A DNA stretch of 64,000 bases from JADKIH01 sp031417395 (lineage in GTDB: Bacteria > Bacteroidota > Bacteroidia > AKYH767-A > 2013-40CM-41-45). Made by a program: the position numbers and the translations under genes. Of this stretch, positions 40,710-50,012 are shown in pieces. The notes beneath the pieces were generated by a model, which worked only from the letters and a program-made list of their open reading frames with translations, was not told where the DNA came from and searched no databases. Position 1 is the stretch's first letter. Every line of letters starts with the position of its first letter. The DNA lies in contig JANOVM010000080.1 in assembly GCA_031417395.1 (NCBI GenBank), positions 1 through 64,000 of the forward strand, written 5' to 3'.

Positions 40710-42026
40710 ATGAAAGAAAAACCACCTTTAAAGGAAGCATTAAAATTCTGGACTAAACTCGGCTTTATTAGTTTTGGCGGCCCTGCAGGACAAATTGCGA
40801 TTATGCATGAATATCTGGTTGAAAAAAGGAAATGGATCAGCGACAGTAAGTTTTTTCATGCCTTGAATTATTGTATGATTCTCCCCGGGCCTGAAGCACA
40901 GCAATTGGCTACTTATATCGGGTGGCTAATGCATGGTAGAATTGGAGGACTTTTAGCAGGAATTCTTTTTGTGCTTCCATCAATGTTTATTCTGCTTGGG
41001 CTCTCATTAATTTATGTTTCATTTGGTGATGTGCCATGGATTTATGCAATGTTTAACGGACTCAAGCCTGCAGTAATTGCTATTGTTATTCTTGCATTAA
41101 TCAAAATTGGGAAAAAGTCATTGCTAAGTTCATTTCATTATATTGTTGCAGTTGCTTCTTTTATTTGTATTTTCTTTCTAAATATTCCCTTTCCTTTAAT
41201 TATAATCGGTGCCATTATTGTTTCTGCTTTTACCCGAAAACTCCTGCCGGGTATTTTCAAGAATCAAAATACCAATGCAAAACAAAATGTAAGCGAAGAA
41301 AATGAATATTATCTAAACAAGAATAGTATTATTCCTAATACAGGTTTTCAACCGGTAAGATTATTGAAGCAAGTAAGTCTTTTTATTTTACTTTGGATAA
41401 TACCCCTTTCAATATTATATTTTTTTACAAGTGACTTTGAATTTTGGAAAAACCTGTCATTGTTTTTTACGAAAGCAGCATTTGTAACATTTGGAGGTGC
41501 GTATGCTGTATTGCCATATGTTGCACAGGTAAGCGTTGAGAAATTCAATTGGCTGACGAATCTTCAAATGATCGATGGACTGGCTTTAGGGGAAACAACA
41601 CCGGGTCCATTAATTATGGTGCTAGCATTTGTTGGTTTTATGGCAGGACACAATCATTTTGAAAATTCTTTGGCTATGGGGACACTTGGTTTGCTTACAA
41701 CAACATTTTACACCTTTCTTCCCTGTTTTTTTTTCATTCTTGCCGGTGCGCCTATCATTGAAAAAACACAGGAGAATAAAACTGTAAGGCAAATTCTTGG
41801 ACTAGTAACGGCAGCTGTTGTTGGTGTAATTTTAAATCTTACAATTTATCTTGGTAAAGCTGTAATTTTTCCAAAATACTTTTCTCTGGCCGGACTCGAT
41901 ATTATTTCACTCGTTTGGGTTGTTATTTCTTTTATTGCTTTGTATCGTTTTAAAGTAAATATTATTGCGTGGATTGGAATAAGTGCTTTATTCGGATTGG
42001 GCCATTACTTTTTAATTTTACTGTAA
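40710..42026 (+). CDS. chrA: Chromate transporter ChrA
   Basis: A 438-residue CHR-family membrane protein made of two homologous halves with about ten to twelve helices in total. The repeated CHR motif is seen twice: FISFGGPAGQIAIMHEYLVE and later FVTFGGAYAVLPYVAQVSVE, with LPGPEAQQLATYIGW and GETTPGPLIMVLAFVGFMAG at the matching positions. Fused two-domain members expel chromate, and possibly other oxyanions, at the cost of the proton gradient. Intact and alone; the start ATG 40710 directly precedes the conserved KEALKFWTKLGFISFGG. Confidence 0.92.
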   Translation: MKEKPPLKEALKFWTKLGFISFGGPAGQIAIMHEYLVEKRKWISDSKFFHALNYCMILPGPEAQQLATYIGWLMHGRIGGLLAGILFVLPSMFILLGLSLIYVSFGDVPWIYAMFNGLKPAVIAIVILALIKIGKKSLLSSFHYIVAVASFICIFFLNIPFPLIIIGAIIVSAFTRKLLPGIFKNQNTNAKQNVSEENEYYLNKNSIIPNTGFQPVRLLKQVSLFILLWIIPLSILYFFTSDFEFWKNLSLFFTKAAFVTFGGAYAVLPYVAQVSVEKFNWLTNLQMIDGLALGETTPGPLIMVLAFVGFMAGHNHFENSLAMGTLGLLTTTFYTFLPCFFFILAGAPIIEKTQENKTVRQILGLVTAAVVGVILNLTIYLGKAVIFPKYFSLAGLDIISLVWVVISFIALYRFKVNIIAWIGISALFGLGHYFLILL

Positions 42027-42214
42027 AACTATTTCGTTTTTTGTTCGGATTGACCATTGTTTCTTTGGTGATATGGCTTAAATTAAACTAAAAACTTATT
42101 TTGAGGGCAAGTTCAACGGAATAAAAAATTTGCTTAATGTTCAAAAAAGTCATAAAAAAAACTATTTTTACCGTTAATTATTTAATATAAAATATTTCGA
42201 AAAAAAATAATTCA

Positions 42215-42490
42215 ATGTGGACTATACTTGAAATATTATTTACGCTGGCAATAATATTAGTTTTTATTACTGAATTTTTATGGCCAATATTAACGGGTAA
42301 ACCGATTTTTGGCTCCTTTAGACGATCTAAGGAGAAAGCACAAAAAAAGCAGGACAACATTTCATTGGAAGAGAAAGTTTCAATCGCTAAAGCAAAAGCA
42401 GAAGAAATTAAAACTTTACAAAATGAAATTAATGAGAATTTTAAAACTGCCGAACAATTAAAAGACGAGGCAGACGATTTACTTAAATAA
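42215..42490 (+). CDS. Small membrane protein with coiled coil
   Basis: A 91-residue protein: one N-terminal helix (ILEILFTLAIILVFITEFLW) followed by PILTGKPIFGSFRRSKEKAQ and a Lys/Glu-rich coiled coil to the end (EEKVSIAKAKAEEIKTLQNE). It is 29 bases upstream of the SPFH-domain gene and in the same direction. A membrane partner or assembly factor for the SPFH protein is likely from the arrangement, but no family is recognised. Confidence 0.7.
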   Translation: MWTILEILFTLAIILVFITEFLWPILTGKPIFGSFRRSKEKAQKKQDNISLEEKVSIAKAKAEEIKTLQNEINENFKTAEQLKDEADDLLK

Positions 42491-42519
42491 AAAAATTATT
42501 ATTTTATAATCTTAATAGT

Positions 42520-43710
42520 ATGTTTACATTATTAAAAAGGATTTTCTCCAATTTTTCTTCTAAGAAAACTTTAGTCCTTGGCATTGGTTTCTTTGTTTTA
42601 ATGTTTTTCCTTTTTGCCGGAAAAATTATTGAAAATGTTGACAATTCAGAAATTGTAATTATTCAAAGTGCATTTTCAGGAAAGGTTACTATTTATACTA
42701 CTCCTGGTCCTGTTATTCAAAATTTTGGAATAGCAACTCATTATAAAAAGTCAAATCAATTTTGGTTTTCAAGAAAGCATGATGAGGGAAAGGATGAAGA
42801 TCAATCCATAAAAATCCGATTTAACGATGGAGGGCACGGACAAATTTCAGGTTCTGTGCGTTGGTATATGCCAAGTGACAATACCGCTATTCTGAAATTG
42901 CATACCGATTTTGGGTCTCAGATTGCAATAGAGCAGCAACTAATTCGTCAGGTAGTAACTAAAGCTGTATACATGACAGGCCCGTTGATGTCCTCAAAAG
43001 AGTCATCTGCTGAAAAGAGAAATGATTTACTTTCTTATATCGAAGACCAATGTATAAATGGTGTTTATAGAACAAAGCAGGAAGATATTAAGGTCCACGA
43101 TGATTTAATGAATACAGACAAATCGGTTACCGTTGTAAGAATTGTTGAAGTAAATAATGTTCCGGCCCGGCAGGAAATTTCAGCAGTTAAAACGTATAGT
43201 ATCAGCCTTCAGGGATTAGCATTAAATTCTATTGACTACGATGAAGAAGTTGAAAATCAAATTAAAGTTCAGCAGCAGGCTTACATGCAAGTCCAAACAG
43301 CTATAGCGAATTCTAAAAAAGCAGAACAGGATGCCATAACCACGGAATTGCAGGGAAAAGCATCTGCTGCGAAAGCGAAATGGGAACAAGAGGTAATAAA
43401 AGCTCAAGCCGTTACTCAGGCTCAGCAGGAAAAAGAAGTTGCTTCTTTTGCTGCACAAACTGCTCTTTTAGTAGCACAGAAAGTTAAAACAGATGCAGAC
43501 GCTCAATCCTATGCTAATTCTAAGTTGGTTTCAGCAGGTTTAACACCGCAGGAACGCGCGCAATTTGAAAAGGACACAAAAATTGGTGTAGCCGAAGCAT
43601 TATCTAAAATCGCTTTACCGGCAACGTATATGAATGGAGGCGGAAACAAAGAAGCTTCTTTGCTGGAAAGTATTTTAGGTGTTAAGCTTCTTAGTCCCGA
43701 TAAAAAATAG
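42520..43710 (+). CDS. SPFH/Band 7 domain protein
   Basis: A 396-residue membrane-anchored protein of the SPFH (prohibitin/flotillin-like) superfamily. N-terminal helix (LVLGIGFFVLMFFLFAGKII, about residues 19-38), SPFH domain (about 45-250; VTIYTTPGPVIQNFGIATHY, IKIRFNDGGHGQISGSVRWY), then an Ala/Gln/Lys-rich coiled coil (AYMQVQTAIANSKKAEQDAI, ASAAKAKWEQEVIKAQAVTQ) that drives ring assembly. Such proteins scaffold membrane microdomains or regulate proteases. Paired with the small coiled-coil membrane protein upstream. Confidence 0.88.
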   Translation: MFTLLKRIFSNFSSKKTLVLGIGFFVLMFFLFAGKIIENVDNSEIVIIQSAFSGKVTIYTTPGPVIQNFGIATHYKKSNQFWFSRKHDEGKDEDQSIKIRFNDGGHGQISGSVRWYMPSDNTAILKLHTDFGSQIAIEQQLIRQVVTKAVYMTGPLMSSKESSAEKRNDLLSYIEDQCINGVYRTKQEDIKVHDDLMNTDKSVTVVRIVEVNNVPARQEISAVKTYSISLQGLALNSIDYDEEVENQIKVQQQAYMQVQTAIANSKKAEQDAITTELQGKASAAKAKWEQEVIKAQAVTQAQQEKEVASFAAQTALLVAQKVKTDADAQSYANSKLVSAGLTPQERAQFEKDTKIGVAEALSKIALPATYMNGGGNKEASLLESILGVKLLSPDKK

Positions 43711-43829
43711 TTTTAAGTATTTTATTTTAAAGTTAACTTATACGATGCGAATTTCGTATGTGACACTGTTAAATAAATGTTTTTACCTTTAGTTTTAATA
43801 CCGGGTAAAATTTTACTAACCAAAAACAT

Positions 43830-44648
43830 ATGAAATATATTTTAAGTTTGCTACTGCGTATTTATAAAAAGATAATTCGTGTCAGTAAACTTCAGATTTT
43901 TAAGTTACAACAAGCCTATTTTTATTTTGCAGGCAGTAAAGTGGAATGTAATATTTGCCACTATAAAGCGAACAAATTCGAAAGCGACATATGGCATTTA
44001 TATTGCAATTGCCTGTATTGCGGATCCGGTGTTCGTCAAAGGTTGTTAATGGCTTCCTTTACTTATCTCGATAAATTTAACTTCGAGAGTATTATATCCA
44101 ATAAGAAGGTTCTGCATTTTGCTCCCGAAAAAGCATTAGGTAAAGTAATTCAAAGTAAAGCAGGCGAATATAAGACAGCCGATTTTTTAGCAGAAGGATA
44201 TAAATACGATAAAATTGATTTCAACATCGATATTTCATCTATGAAAACCATTTCTAATGAAAGTTTCGATTGTGTGATTGCCTCTGACGTATTGGAGCAC
44301 GTTCCTGATCATTTAGGTGGAATCAGAGAAGTTTATAGAGTATTAAAGAAAGGAGGATACTGCATTTTTACAGTCCCTCAAAAAGACAATCTGAAAATCA
44401 CATTAGAGGATCTGACAATTACCGATAGAAATGAAAGAGAAAGAGTTTTCGGTCAATTTGATCATATGAGAATTTATGGTGATGATTTTGCTGCTATGTT
44501 GCAAGATGCAGGATTTGAAGTTACGGCTGTAAATGAAACATTTTTTGATAAGAATATTGTCGAACGTTATGTTCTTTTTCCTCCGGTTTTATCAAAAAAT
44601 CCGCTGGCGACCAATTATAGGAAGATATTTTTTGGGAGGAAAGGGTAG
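43830..44648 (+). CDS. SAM methyltransferase with N-terminal zinc-knuckle region
   Basis: A 272-residue class I methyltransferase. The first about 80 residues carry ECNICHYKANKFESDIWHLY followed by CNCLYCGSGVRQRLLMA, two C-x2-C knuckles likely to bind zinc. The methyltransferase core follows (KVLHFAPEKALGKVIQ, FNIDISSMKTISNESFDCVI, ASDVLEHVPDHLGGIREVYR, VLKKGGYCIFTVPQ). The layout is typical of methyltransferases near glycan genes in Bacteroidota, but the substrate is not known. Stand-alone. Confidence 0.85.
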   Translation: MKYILSLLLRIYKKIIRVSKLQIFKLQQAYFYFAGSKVECNICHYKANKFESDIWHLYCNCLYCGSGVRQRLLMASFTYLDKFNFESIISNKKVLHFAPEKALGKVIQSKAGEYKTADFLAEGYKYDKIDFNIDISSMKTISNESFDCVIASDVLEHVPDHLGGIREVYRVLKKGGYCIFTVPQKDNLKITLEDLTITDRNERERVFGQFDHMRIYGDDFAAMLQDAGFEVTAVNETFFDKNIVERYVLFPPVLSKNPLATNYRKIFFGRKG

Positions 44649-44679
44649 ACTAAAGATTTTAAGAATGAGAATGGGGGGG

Positions 44680-44743
44680 AGTAACGATTAACGATTACTG
44701 AATAAGGATAACCAGAGTAACGATTAACGACTAACGATTACGG
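44680..44743. repeat. Short imperfect tandem repeat
   Basis: GAGTAACGATTAACGATTAC recurs as GAGTAACGATTAACGACTAA and CGATTACGG, then a looser GGAATAACGATA follows near 44770. AT-rich spacer between a methyltransferase gene and the convergent ligase operon; no gene. Confidence 0.6.
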
Positions 44744-44809
44744 ATGAGAGACTTGAGATTAACAACTAGGGAATAACGATATACAAATGGAGCTTTTTGA
44801 TCAAAAAAT

Positions 44810-46000
44810 CTATCGTTCAAAAAAAGAAATATTTCCACCCACCCAAGTAAAATCTTTATTGTAACGTACACCAATCATTTTCCCGCGGCTCATACGGCTT
44901 AGATTTGTCGCTAGGGTAGGGCGGGCATCACCATCCGGCCAGAGATACATCATACGCACTTCGCATTTTACACCGCCCTCCGGCGATTTCAACGCTTCTG
45001 CATATTGTACTTTTCGCTGGAGTATCCAATTTTCTTTATCGGTTATTTTTTCTACGTCTTCTTTGGTGACATCAATTAAGACACCCTGTCCTGAAAAACT
45101 GAAAAGTGGTTTCAATACATAGTTTTCCAGATCAGCCGGAATTGATTTTAGTTCATGAAGAAAAAAAGTATCAGGAACAAAAGGTGTTTTAAGGAATGGC
45201 ATGGTGTATTTACTGATGCGGTAAAACCAGTTTGGATGCGCTATCCATTCTACATCTAAATCGTCAGATAAGTTTACCGTATAGGTAAAGTCAGGATTGG
45301 ATTCCAGATCATCAAAAATTAACCGGTTATAGATTCGTTTAATTTCAATTTCTTTACCGGCCTTTTTATAAAATAGCTTTTTCCCTTTTTGAATAATGTC
45401 GCTTAAGCAAATTATGGATATTCCAAATGCAGCTTCTGTTGCATAAAAGTCAATGCGGGTTTTTTGTTCGTGGGGTTTTATGTCCATCAGAACAACATTC
45501 TCTACTGCATGATTTCCGATTAGTACTTTCTTTAACAAGCTTGTATATGATTCGGAATCTAATCCGCTGAAATAATGCGTGAAGGAATCGGGGCAGAAAA
45601 AATATTCTCTATACTTTTTTCCAATAAGATCTTCCCAGGCAAACAAGCTGGCAAAGCCCTGAAGTTCTATAAGCTGAGGTATATATCCACCCCTTCCATC
45701 ATCGCAAATAGCCCAGTCAATGCAGATAAAATGTGAATGGTCGTTTTCATTTTTAACCTTGTATTTTTCCGGTATGGCTTTTTCTGTTAGTTCTTTAAAT
45801 CCGGGCTTGCAAATGACATCGATAATTGCTTCACTGCCTTCAATAAGTTTTTCTTTGAAATCTTTAGTAAGAAATATGGGAGATTCAGGAACCCGGAAAA
45901 CAACTTCTTTATGAAAAACTTTTTCAAGTTCTTTTAGAAAGTTTTCATATTTAGCCTGTGTAAATTCGCTGTTGAATCGCTCCCGTAATTCTTTAATCAT
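44810..46000 (-). CDS. ATP-grasp-like protein (last gene of the ligase operon)
   Basis: A 396-residue protein with an ATP-grasp-type core in its C-terminal half: NYVLKPLFSFSGQGVLIDVT (Lys and glycine-rich loop for ATP), ENWILQRKVQYAEALKSPEG, CEVRMMYLWPDGDARPTLAT and NLSRMSRGKMIGVRYNKD as late acidic/Asn positions. Its N-terminal half has IDWAICDDGRGGYIPQLIEL, where catalytic acids may lie. It resembles uncharacterised amide-bond-forming ligases (glutathionylspermidine synthase-like architectures) but I cannot assign a subfamily. It ends the five-gene minus-strand operon. Confidence 0.7.
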   Translation of the reverse strand: MIKELRERFNSEFTQAKYENFLKELEKVFHKEVVFRVPESPIFLTKDFKEKLIEGSEAIIDVICKPGFKELTEKAIPEKYKVKNENDHSHFICIDWAICDDGRGGYIPQLIELQGFASLFAWEDLIGKKYREYFFCPDSFTHYFSGLDSESYTSLLKKVLIGNHAVENVVLMDIKPHEQKTRIDFYATEAAFGISIICLSDIIQKGKKLFYKKAGKEIEIKRIYNRLIFDDLESNPDFTYTVNLSDDLDVEWIAHPNWFYRISKYTMPFLKTPFVPDTFFLHELKSIPADLENYVLKPLFSFSGQGVLIDVTKEDVEKITDKENWILQRKVQYAEALKSPEGGVKCEVRMMYLWPDGDARPTLATNLSRMSRGKMIGVRYNKDFTWVGGNISFFER

Positions 46001-46020
46001 AAAATGGCAGAATTAATATT

Positions 46021-46839
46021 TTACATTTTTACCGCTTCTTCAAGAAAACCGGGAATGATCGTTTTTTGAGTATATTTAATTTTATCCTGGTCCTGTAAAT
46101 GCTCAATCATTTTGTTGTATTTATCCAGACCAAGATTGTCAATTACAATCTTCTTTTTTTCTTCGCCGGTTAGATAGAATATCATTCCTTTAGGACCCGC
46201 CTCCGGATGAAACTGTGTTCCGATTATTTCAGGCGTAAATTGAATCATCATCGTAGCGCGTTCATGAGGAACATGAGGCCTTTCCTTTTCAATGGCCAGT
46301 ATTTTAGCTCCCATAAATCGCAATGCTTCATGGTCTGGTTGTATGACTTGCCACTTTCTGGAATCTACTGCATAAAATACATCTTTCAGTCGATGGGTGA
46401 ATATATTGTGTTTGGCCTGATAAGTTTTATGCATAGGGAAAACTCCAAACGATTCACTCTTTCGCAGGCACACTTTTGCTAGTTTAAAATGATAACAAAC
46501 AACCTGAAAGGAATGGCATATCAGAAAAACATATTTTTTATTAACTTCATTTTCATTATGAAGAATAATGGAGTGTATTAAAGCCATGAATTCATCTTCC
46601 CAGCCTTCGGCTTCCACAGGACTTCCGGGTCCTCCTGTAGAAATATAAGCATCGTATTCCAGTCCGGGCATTTCTTTTTTGCCCCGCACATCGTATATTT
46701 TTTTCTGAAGTGCAAGATTTTTTTCAAGAGCAAACCTTTCCAGCATTTCACGTAAGTTTCGCATACCCTGGTTGGGTTCGCCTTTATACATGTCGAGAAT
46801 AGCTACTCTAAATGGCTGTTTAGCTTGATTGGATTCCAA
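46021..46839 (-). CDS. Class I glutamine amidotransferase-like protein
   Basis: A 272-residue protein with a type 1 GATase fold. The nucleophile is in VFLICHSFQVVCYHFKLAKV (Cys in the elbow) and the His-Glu pair in IGTQFHPEAGPKGMIFYLTG, so the full triad is present. In other systems this domain releases ammonia from glutamine or hydrolyses gamma-glutamyl bonds. Lies 20 bases upstream of the ATP-grasp gene and downstream of a GCS2-type ligase, which suggests that it supplies ammonia to, or trims, the ligase product. Confidence 0.85.
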   Translation of the reverse strand: MESNQAKQPFRVAILDMYKGEPNQGMRNLREMLERFALEKNLALQKKIYDVRGKKEMPGLEYDAYISTGGPGSPVEAEGWEDEFMALIHSIILHNENEVNKKYVFLICHSFQVVCYHFKLAKVCLRKSESFGVFPMHKTYQAKHNIFTHRLKDVFYAVDSRKWQVIQPDHEALRFMGAKILAIEKERPHVPHERATMMIQFTPEIIGTQFHPEAGPKGMIFYLTGEEKKKIVIDNLGLDKYNKMIEHLQDQDKIKYTQKTIIPGFLEEAVKM

Positions 46840-46900
46840 GGTTTTTTTGGCTTATTTTTTATTCTTTGAATATTGGCTCAATACGAACCAAGAAGAGGTT

Positions 46901-48028
46901 TTACGAAGGAATTCCCGACATAGTTGCTGATGTAATGTAGTCAACTACGCTTTTTAAGTCTTCTGTTTTCTTAAAAACCTCCAATTGCTTGTCTGCACCG
47001 GTACCATGAGCAAGTATATTTGCAACATATGCAATGTCTTTTCCGCTTCCAAGGTATGGTACGACTTCTTTAATAAAGTCTAATAATTCTTCAATAAGAA
47101 GACGCGTATTTACTTCCTTTTCTTTGCCGAAATCAATCATTCTTCCGTCAAGACCGTAACGGGAAGCCCTCCACTTGTTTTCTGTTATCAGAGCTCTTTT
47201 GTAATTAATGAAATTGAGATTTTGCTGTTTTAACAAATACAATTTTGCGCATAATGCTTGAAATATTCCCGCTATGGCAATTGTTTCATCTATCATCAAT
47301 GGAACATCGCAGATTCTGAATTCAACTGTATTGAAAAAAGGATGTACACGAAGATCCCACCAGATTTTTTTGGCATTGTCTATACAACCTGTACGTATTA
47401 ACAATTTAACGTAGCTGTCATAATCTTCATAACTTTCAAAATAATCGGGAATTCCCGTACGTGGAAATTTATCAAAGACCTTTGTTCGAAACGATTTAAA
47501 GCCTGTATTCCTGCCTTCCCAAAAAGGGGAATTCGTTGAAAGAGCATAAACATGCGGTAAGAAATATCGCATGGAGTTGGCAATATGTATGGCCAATTCC
47601 CTCGATTCCATTCCTACGTGGACATGCAATCCGAAAATTAAATTGGATCGTGCAGTATCCTGAAGTTCATCGACGATTTCATTGTAGCGTGGATGATCTG
47701 TAATTAACTGCTTTTCCCACTTACTAAATGGATGCGTGCCACTGGCTCCAATTTTAAAACCTAAACTATTGGCTACACCGCCAATTGTTTTTCTTAAATT
47801 GGTGAGGTCTTTACGAGCCTCTGTAGTATTTTTACAAATGCCTGTCCCCACTTCAACAACAGCCTGATGCATTTCAGCTTTTACTTGATCTTCGGGCAAA
47901 ATTTTAGAAGCAATTTCTACAATTTTTTGTTCGTGTGATTTTAATTCTCTCGTTTCGGGATCAATAACCATGTATTCTTCCTCGATTCCAATGGTAAAAT
48001 TGCTAAAATCTAAATCTTGTATTTTCAT
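46901..48028 (-). CDS. Carboxylate-amine ligase, GCS2/YbdK family
   Basis: A 375-residue glutamate-cysteine ligase type 2 family member. N-terminal FTIGIEEEYMVIDPETREL carries the metal-binding Glu residues. GLHVHVGMESRELAIHIANS, HPFFNTVEFRICDVPLMIDE and ITENKWRASRYGLDGRMIDF are also family motifs. It forms an amide bond between a carboxylate and an amine with ATP; E. coli YbdK has weak gamma-glutamylcysteine activity. Context with two ATP-grasp genes and a GATase points to a dedicated peptide-like metabolite instead of glutathione. Confidence 0.92.
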   Translation of the reverse strand: MKIQDLDFSNFTIGIEEEYMVIDPETRELKSHEQKIVEIASKILPEDQVKAEMHQAVVEVGTGICKNTTEARKDLTNLRKTIGGVANSLGFKIGASGTHPFSKWEKQLITDHPRYNEIVDELQDTARSNLIFGLHVHVGMESRELAIHIANSMRYFLPHVYALSTNSPFWEGRNTGFKSFRTKVFDKFPRTGIPDYFESYEDYDSYVKLLIRTGCIDNAKKIWWDLRVHPFFNTVEFRICDVPLMIDETIAIAGIFQALCAKLYLLKQQNLNFINYKRALITENKWRASRYGLDGRMIDFGKEKEVNTRLLIEELLDFIKEVVPYLGSGKDIAYVANILAHGTGADKQLEVFKKTEDLKSVVDYITSATMSGIPS

Positions 48029-48043
48029 TTTTTTATTTTAAAA

Positions 48044-48081
48044 TTTATCCCACACTTCATTGTATAGATGTGTGGGATAAA
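48044..48081 (-). terminator. Hairpin between the two ligase genes
   Basis: TTTATCCCACAC (48044-48055) and GTGTGGGATAAA (48070-48081) form a perfect 12-bp stem with a 14-base loop, read on the minus strand before TTTTAAAATAAA. It lies between the ATP-grasp gene at 48125 and the GCS2-type gene at 48028 and could attenuate transcription within the operon. Confidence 0.55.
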
Positions 48082-48124
48082 TGTAAGCATGGTAATTATT
48101 AATTTACCTTATGATTAAGATTTT

Positions 48125-49153
48125 TTAAACCCATTCATTTTTGGCAAGCTTCTTAATCGTTTTTTTTTCACCCTTTATCATTTTGCTGTCGTTGTCCTGA
48201 CTAACGGTCATTCCTGAAACAGAATCTTTAACAAATGTTCCCCAGGTAAGGTTGTCGACGCCTTCTTTATGACTGCGTGCTTTTTCAATGGCGAAATCAG
48301 CTGCAGTTTTTACCACCCAGTCAAAATTAGCCTGACCAACAGAATTTATATCAGCATCCGGAGCAGGATTACAGAAGTCTATTGCATATGGAATGCCATC
48401 GCGAACAGCGAATTCAACCGTATTGAAATCATAACCCAAAGCTGTACATAATTTCAGTGTGTACTCTTCAACTATTTTTAACATGGCAGGACTTGTTGGA
48501 GGTCCATCAACTACATATCTTAAATGATGCGGATTACGAGGCTCATATTTCATAATCCTCACATATTTACCGCCAATGCAATAGCAACGGAAGTATTCAT
48601 CAAAAATAATCTCTTCCTGAAGCATCATAACCAGTTGCTTGGTTTCTTTATGCTTGGCAAAGAAATCATTTGCATCATTTACTTTGTATACACTTTTCCA
48701 TCCACCGCCTGCATGAGGTTTCATGTAGGCAGGGAATCCGATTTCTTTAAACATTGTTTCCCAGTCAAGAGGCATTACCAGATTACGGAATGAATTCTCA
48801 CTTGTATCATCCGGTCTTTCATTGGAAGGAATTAAATACGTTTTAGGAACCGGTACACCCAGTCTGACGGCCAAACAATTGTTAAAGAATTTTTCATCAG
48901 CGCTCCACCAGAATGGATTGTTGATTACTGCTGTACCCATTAAAGCTGCATTTTTCAAATAAGCTTTATAGAAAGGCACATCCTGACTAATCCTGTCGAT
49001 AATAACTGCATAACCTGAATCACTAGCTTGTGACAGTTTATTGATTTTGACAAATTCCGCAACAATGTCTTTATCTCCTCTGATGTTAACTTCATCAACA
49101 AAGGCTTTCGGAAATGTATTCTCCTGTCCGAAAAGGATTCCAATTTTTTTCAT
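48125..49153 (-). CDS. ATP-grasp ligase (D-Ala-D-Ala ligase-like fold)
   Basis: A 342-residue ATP-grasp enzyme. KKIGILFGQENTFPKAFVDE starts an N-terminal pre-ATP-grasp domain; GFPAYMKPHAGGGWKSVYKV gives the ATP-binding Lys and glycine-rich loop; LQEEIIFDEYFRCYCIGGKY follows, and DFNTVEFAVRDGIPYAIDFC NPAPDADIN supplies the Mg-binding Glu and Asp/Asn. It should activate a carboxylate as acyl phosphate and join it to an amine. It sits 38 bases downstream of the esterase gene on the minus strand. Confidence 0.9.
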   Translation of the reverse strand: MKKIGILFGQENTFPKAFVDEVNIRGDKDIVAEFVKINKLSQASDSGYAVIIDRISQDVPFYKAYLKNAALMGTAVINNPFWWSADEKFFNNCLAVRLGVPVPKTYLIPSNERPDDTSENSFRNLVMPLDWETMFKEIGFPAYMKPHAGGGWKSVYKVNDANDFFAKHKETKQLVMMLQEEIIFDEYFRCYCIGGKYVRIMKYEPRNPHHLRYVVDGPPTSPAMLKIVEEYTLKLCTALGYDFNTVEFAVRDGIPYAIDFCNPAPDADINSVGQANFDWVVKTAADFAIEKARSHKEGVDNLTWGTFVKDSVSGMTVSQDNDSKMIKGEKKTIKKLAKNEWV

Positions 49154-49190
49154 GATAATGTATGTTTGTATGGTTTAATAAAAATAATAA

Positions 49191-49937
49191 TTAAAGTTGA
49201 GATAAATAATGCGGAAACATTTCCCTCCAAACCGGCCAGTCATGTCCTCCCCATTGCCGTATATCGAGCCAGTGCTTAATCCCCTTTTGATGAAGGATGG
49301 AGCTTAACAATTCATTGGAGCCTCTGCACATATCATCATTCGTTGTACCCAGAACAATTTTCATATTCCATAATTCTGTAGCATTATTATCTTTAAGAAA
49401 GTCTACCGGATTATTGTAATAAATATGATCGTCGTAATGACCTTTTACATGATTTCTGATGTCAAATGCAGCACCCATACTTATAAGATGACTAACATTT
49501 TCAGGATGCTTGAAAGCATAGTTTGCAGCATGGTAACCACCAAAACTACAGCCTGCCGTTACAATTCTGCCATGGCCTGTATCTGCTTTCATTCGGGGTA
49601 CTAATTCCTCGTGAAGCATTTTATCATATAAAGAATGGTTGTATGCACGTGTAGAAGGATGAATTTCTTTGTTATACCAGCTGTGTTTATCGATGCTGTC
49701 AGGACAATAGATCTTAATGAGTCCGTTATCTATAAACCATTTTGCAGATTCAATTAACTTGAAATCTTTGTTCTCATTATGCATGCCCATGGATGTAGGG
49801 AAAACAACAATAGGAATTCCTTTTTCGCCAAAAACAAGCATGGACATTTCATGGTTCAGGCTGTGCGAATACCAGCGAATATGTTCTTCTCTCACGGGAT
49901 TAGTGTATTGAAATGCAAAATTGCTTTTTTTTTTCAA
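49191..49937 (-). CDS. Alpha/beta hydrolase, esterase family
   Basis: A 248-residue putative esterase. The nucleophile elbow is GRIVTAGCSFGGYHAANYAF (Ser in CSFGG), and the C-terminal His is in DIRQWGGHDWPVWREMFPHY. An acidic residue is probably in VLGTTNDDMC. It lacks a signal peptide, so it works in the cytoplasm. First gene of the minus-strand ligase operon and divergent from a second hydrolase at 50013. It may hydrolyse or transfer the ligase product. Confidence 0.88.
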   Translation of the reverse strand: MKKKSNFAFQYTNPVREEHIRWYSHSLNHEMSMLVFGEKGIPIVVFPTSMGMHNENKDFKLIESAKWFIDNGLIKIYCPDSIDKHSWYNKEIHPSTRAYNHSLYDKMLHEELVPRMKADTGHGRIVTAGCSFGGYHAANYAFKHPENVSHLISMGAAFDIRNHVKGHYDDHIYYNNPVDFLKDNNATELWNMKIVLGTTNDDMCRGSNELLSSILHQKGIKHWLDIRQWGGHDWPVWREMFPHYLSQL

Positions 49938-50012
49938 ATTGGCAAAAAATTAAACACTTTTTATAACATGTTTTGACAGGAAGTGTATAATATTGCACTC
50001 TGTAAATCACCT

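Noticed and set aside
44660..44790. The AACGATTAACGA repeats as a replication origin or DnaA-box cluster
   Set aside because: Units do not match the TTATCCACA-type DnaA box and no dnaA or dnaN gene is near.
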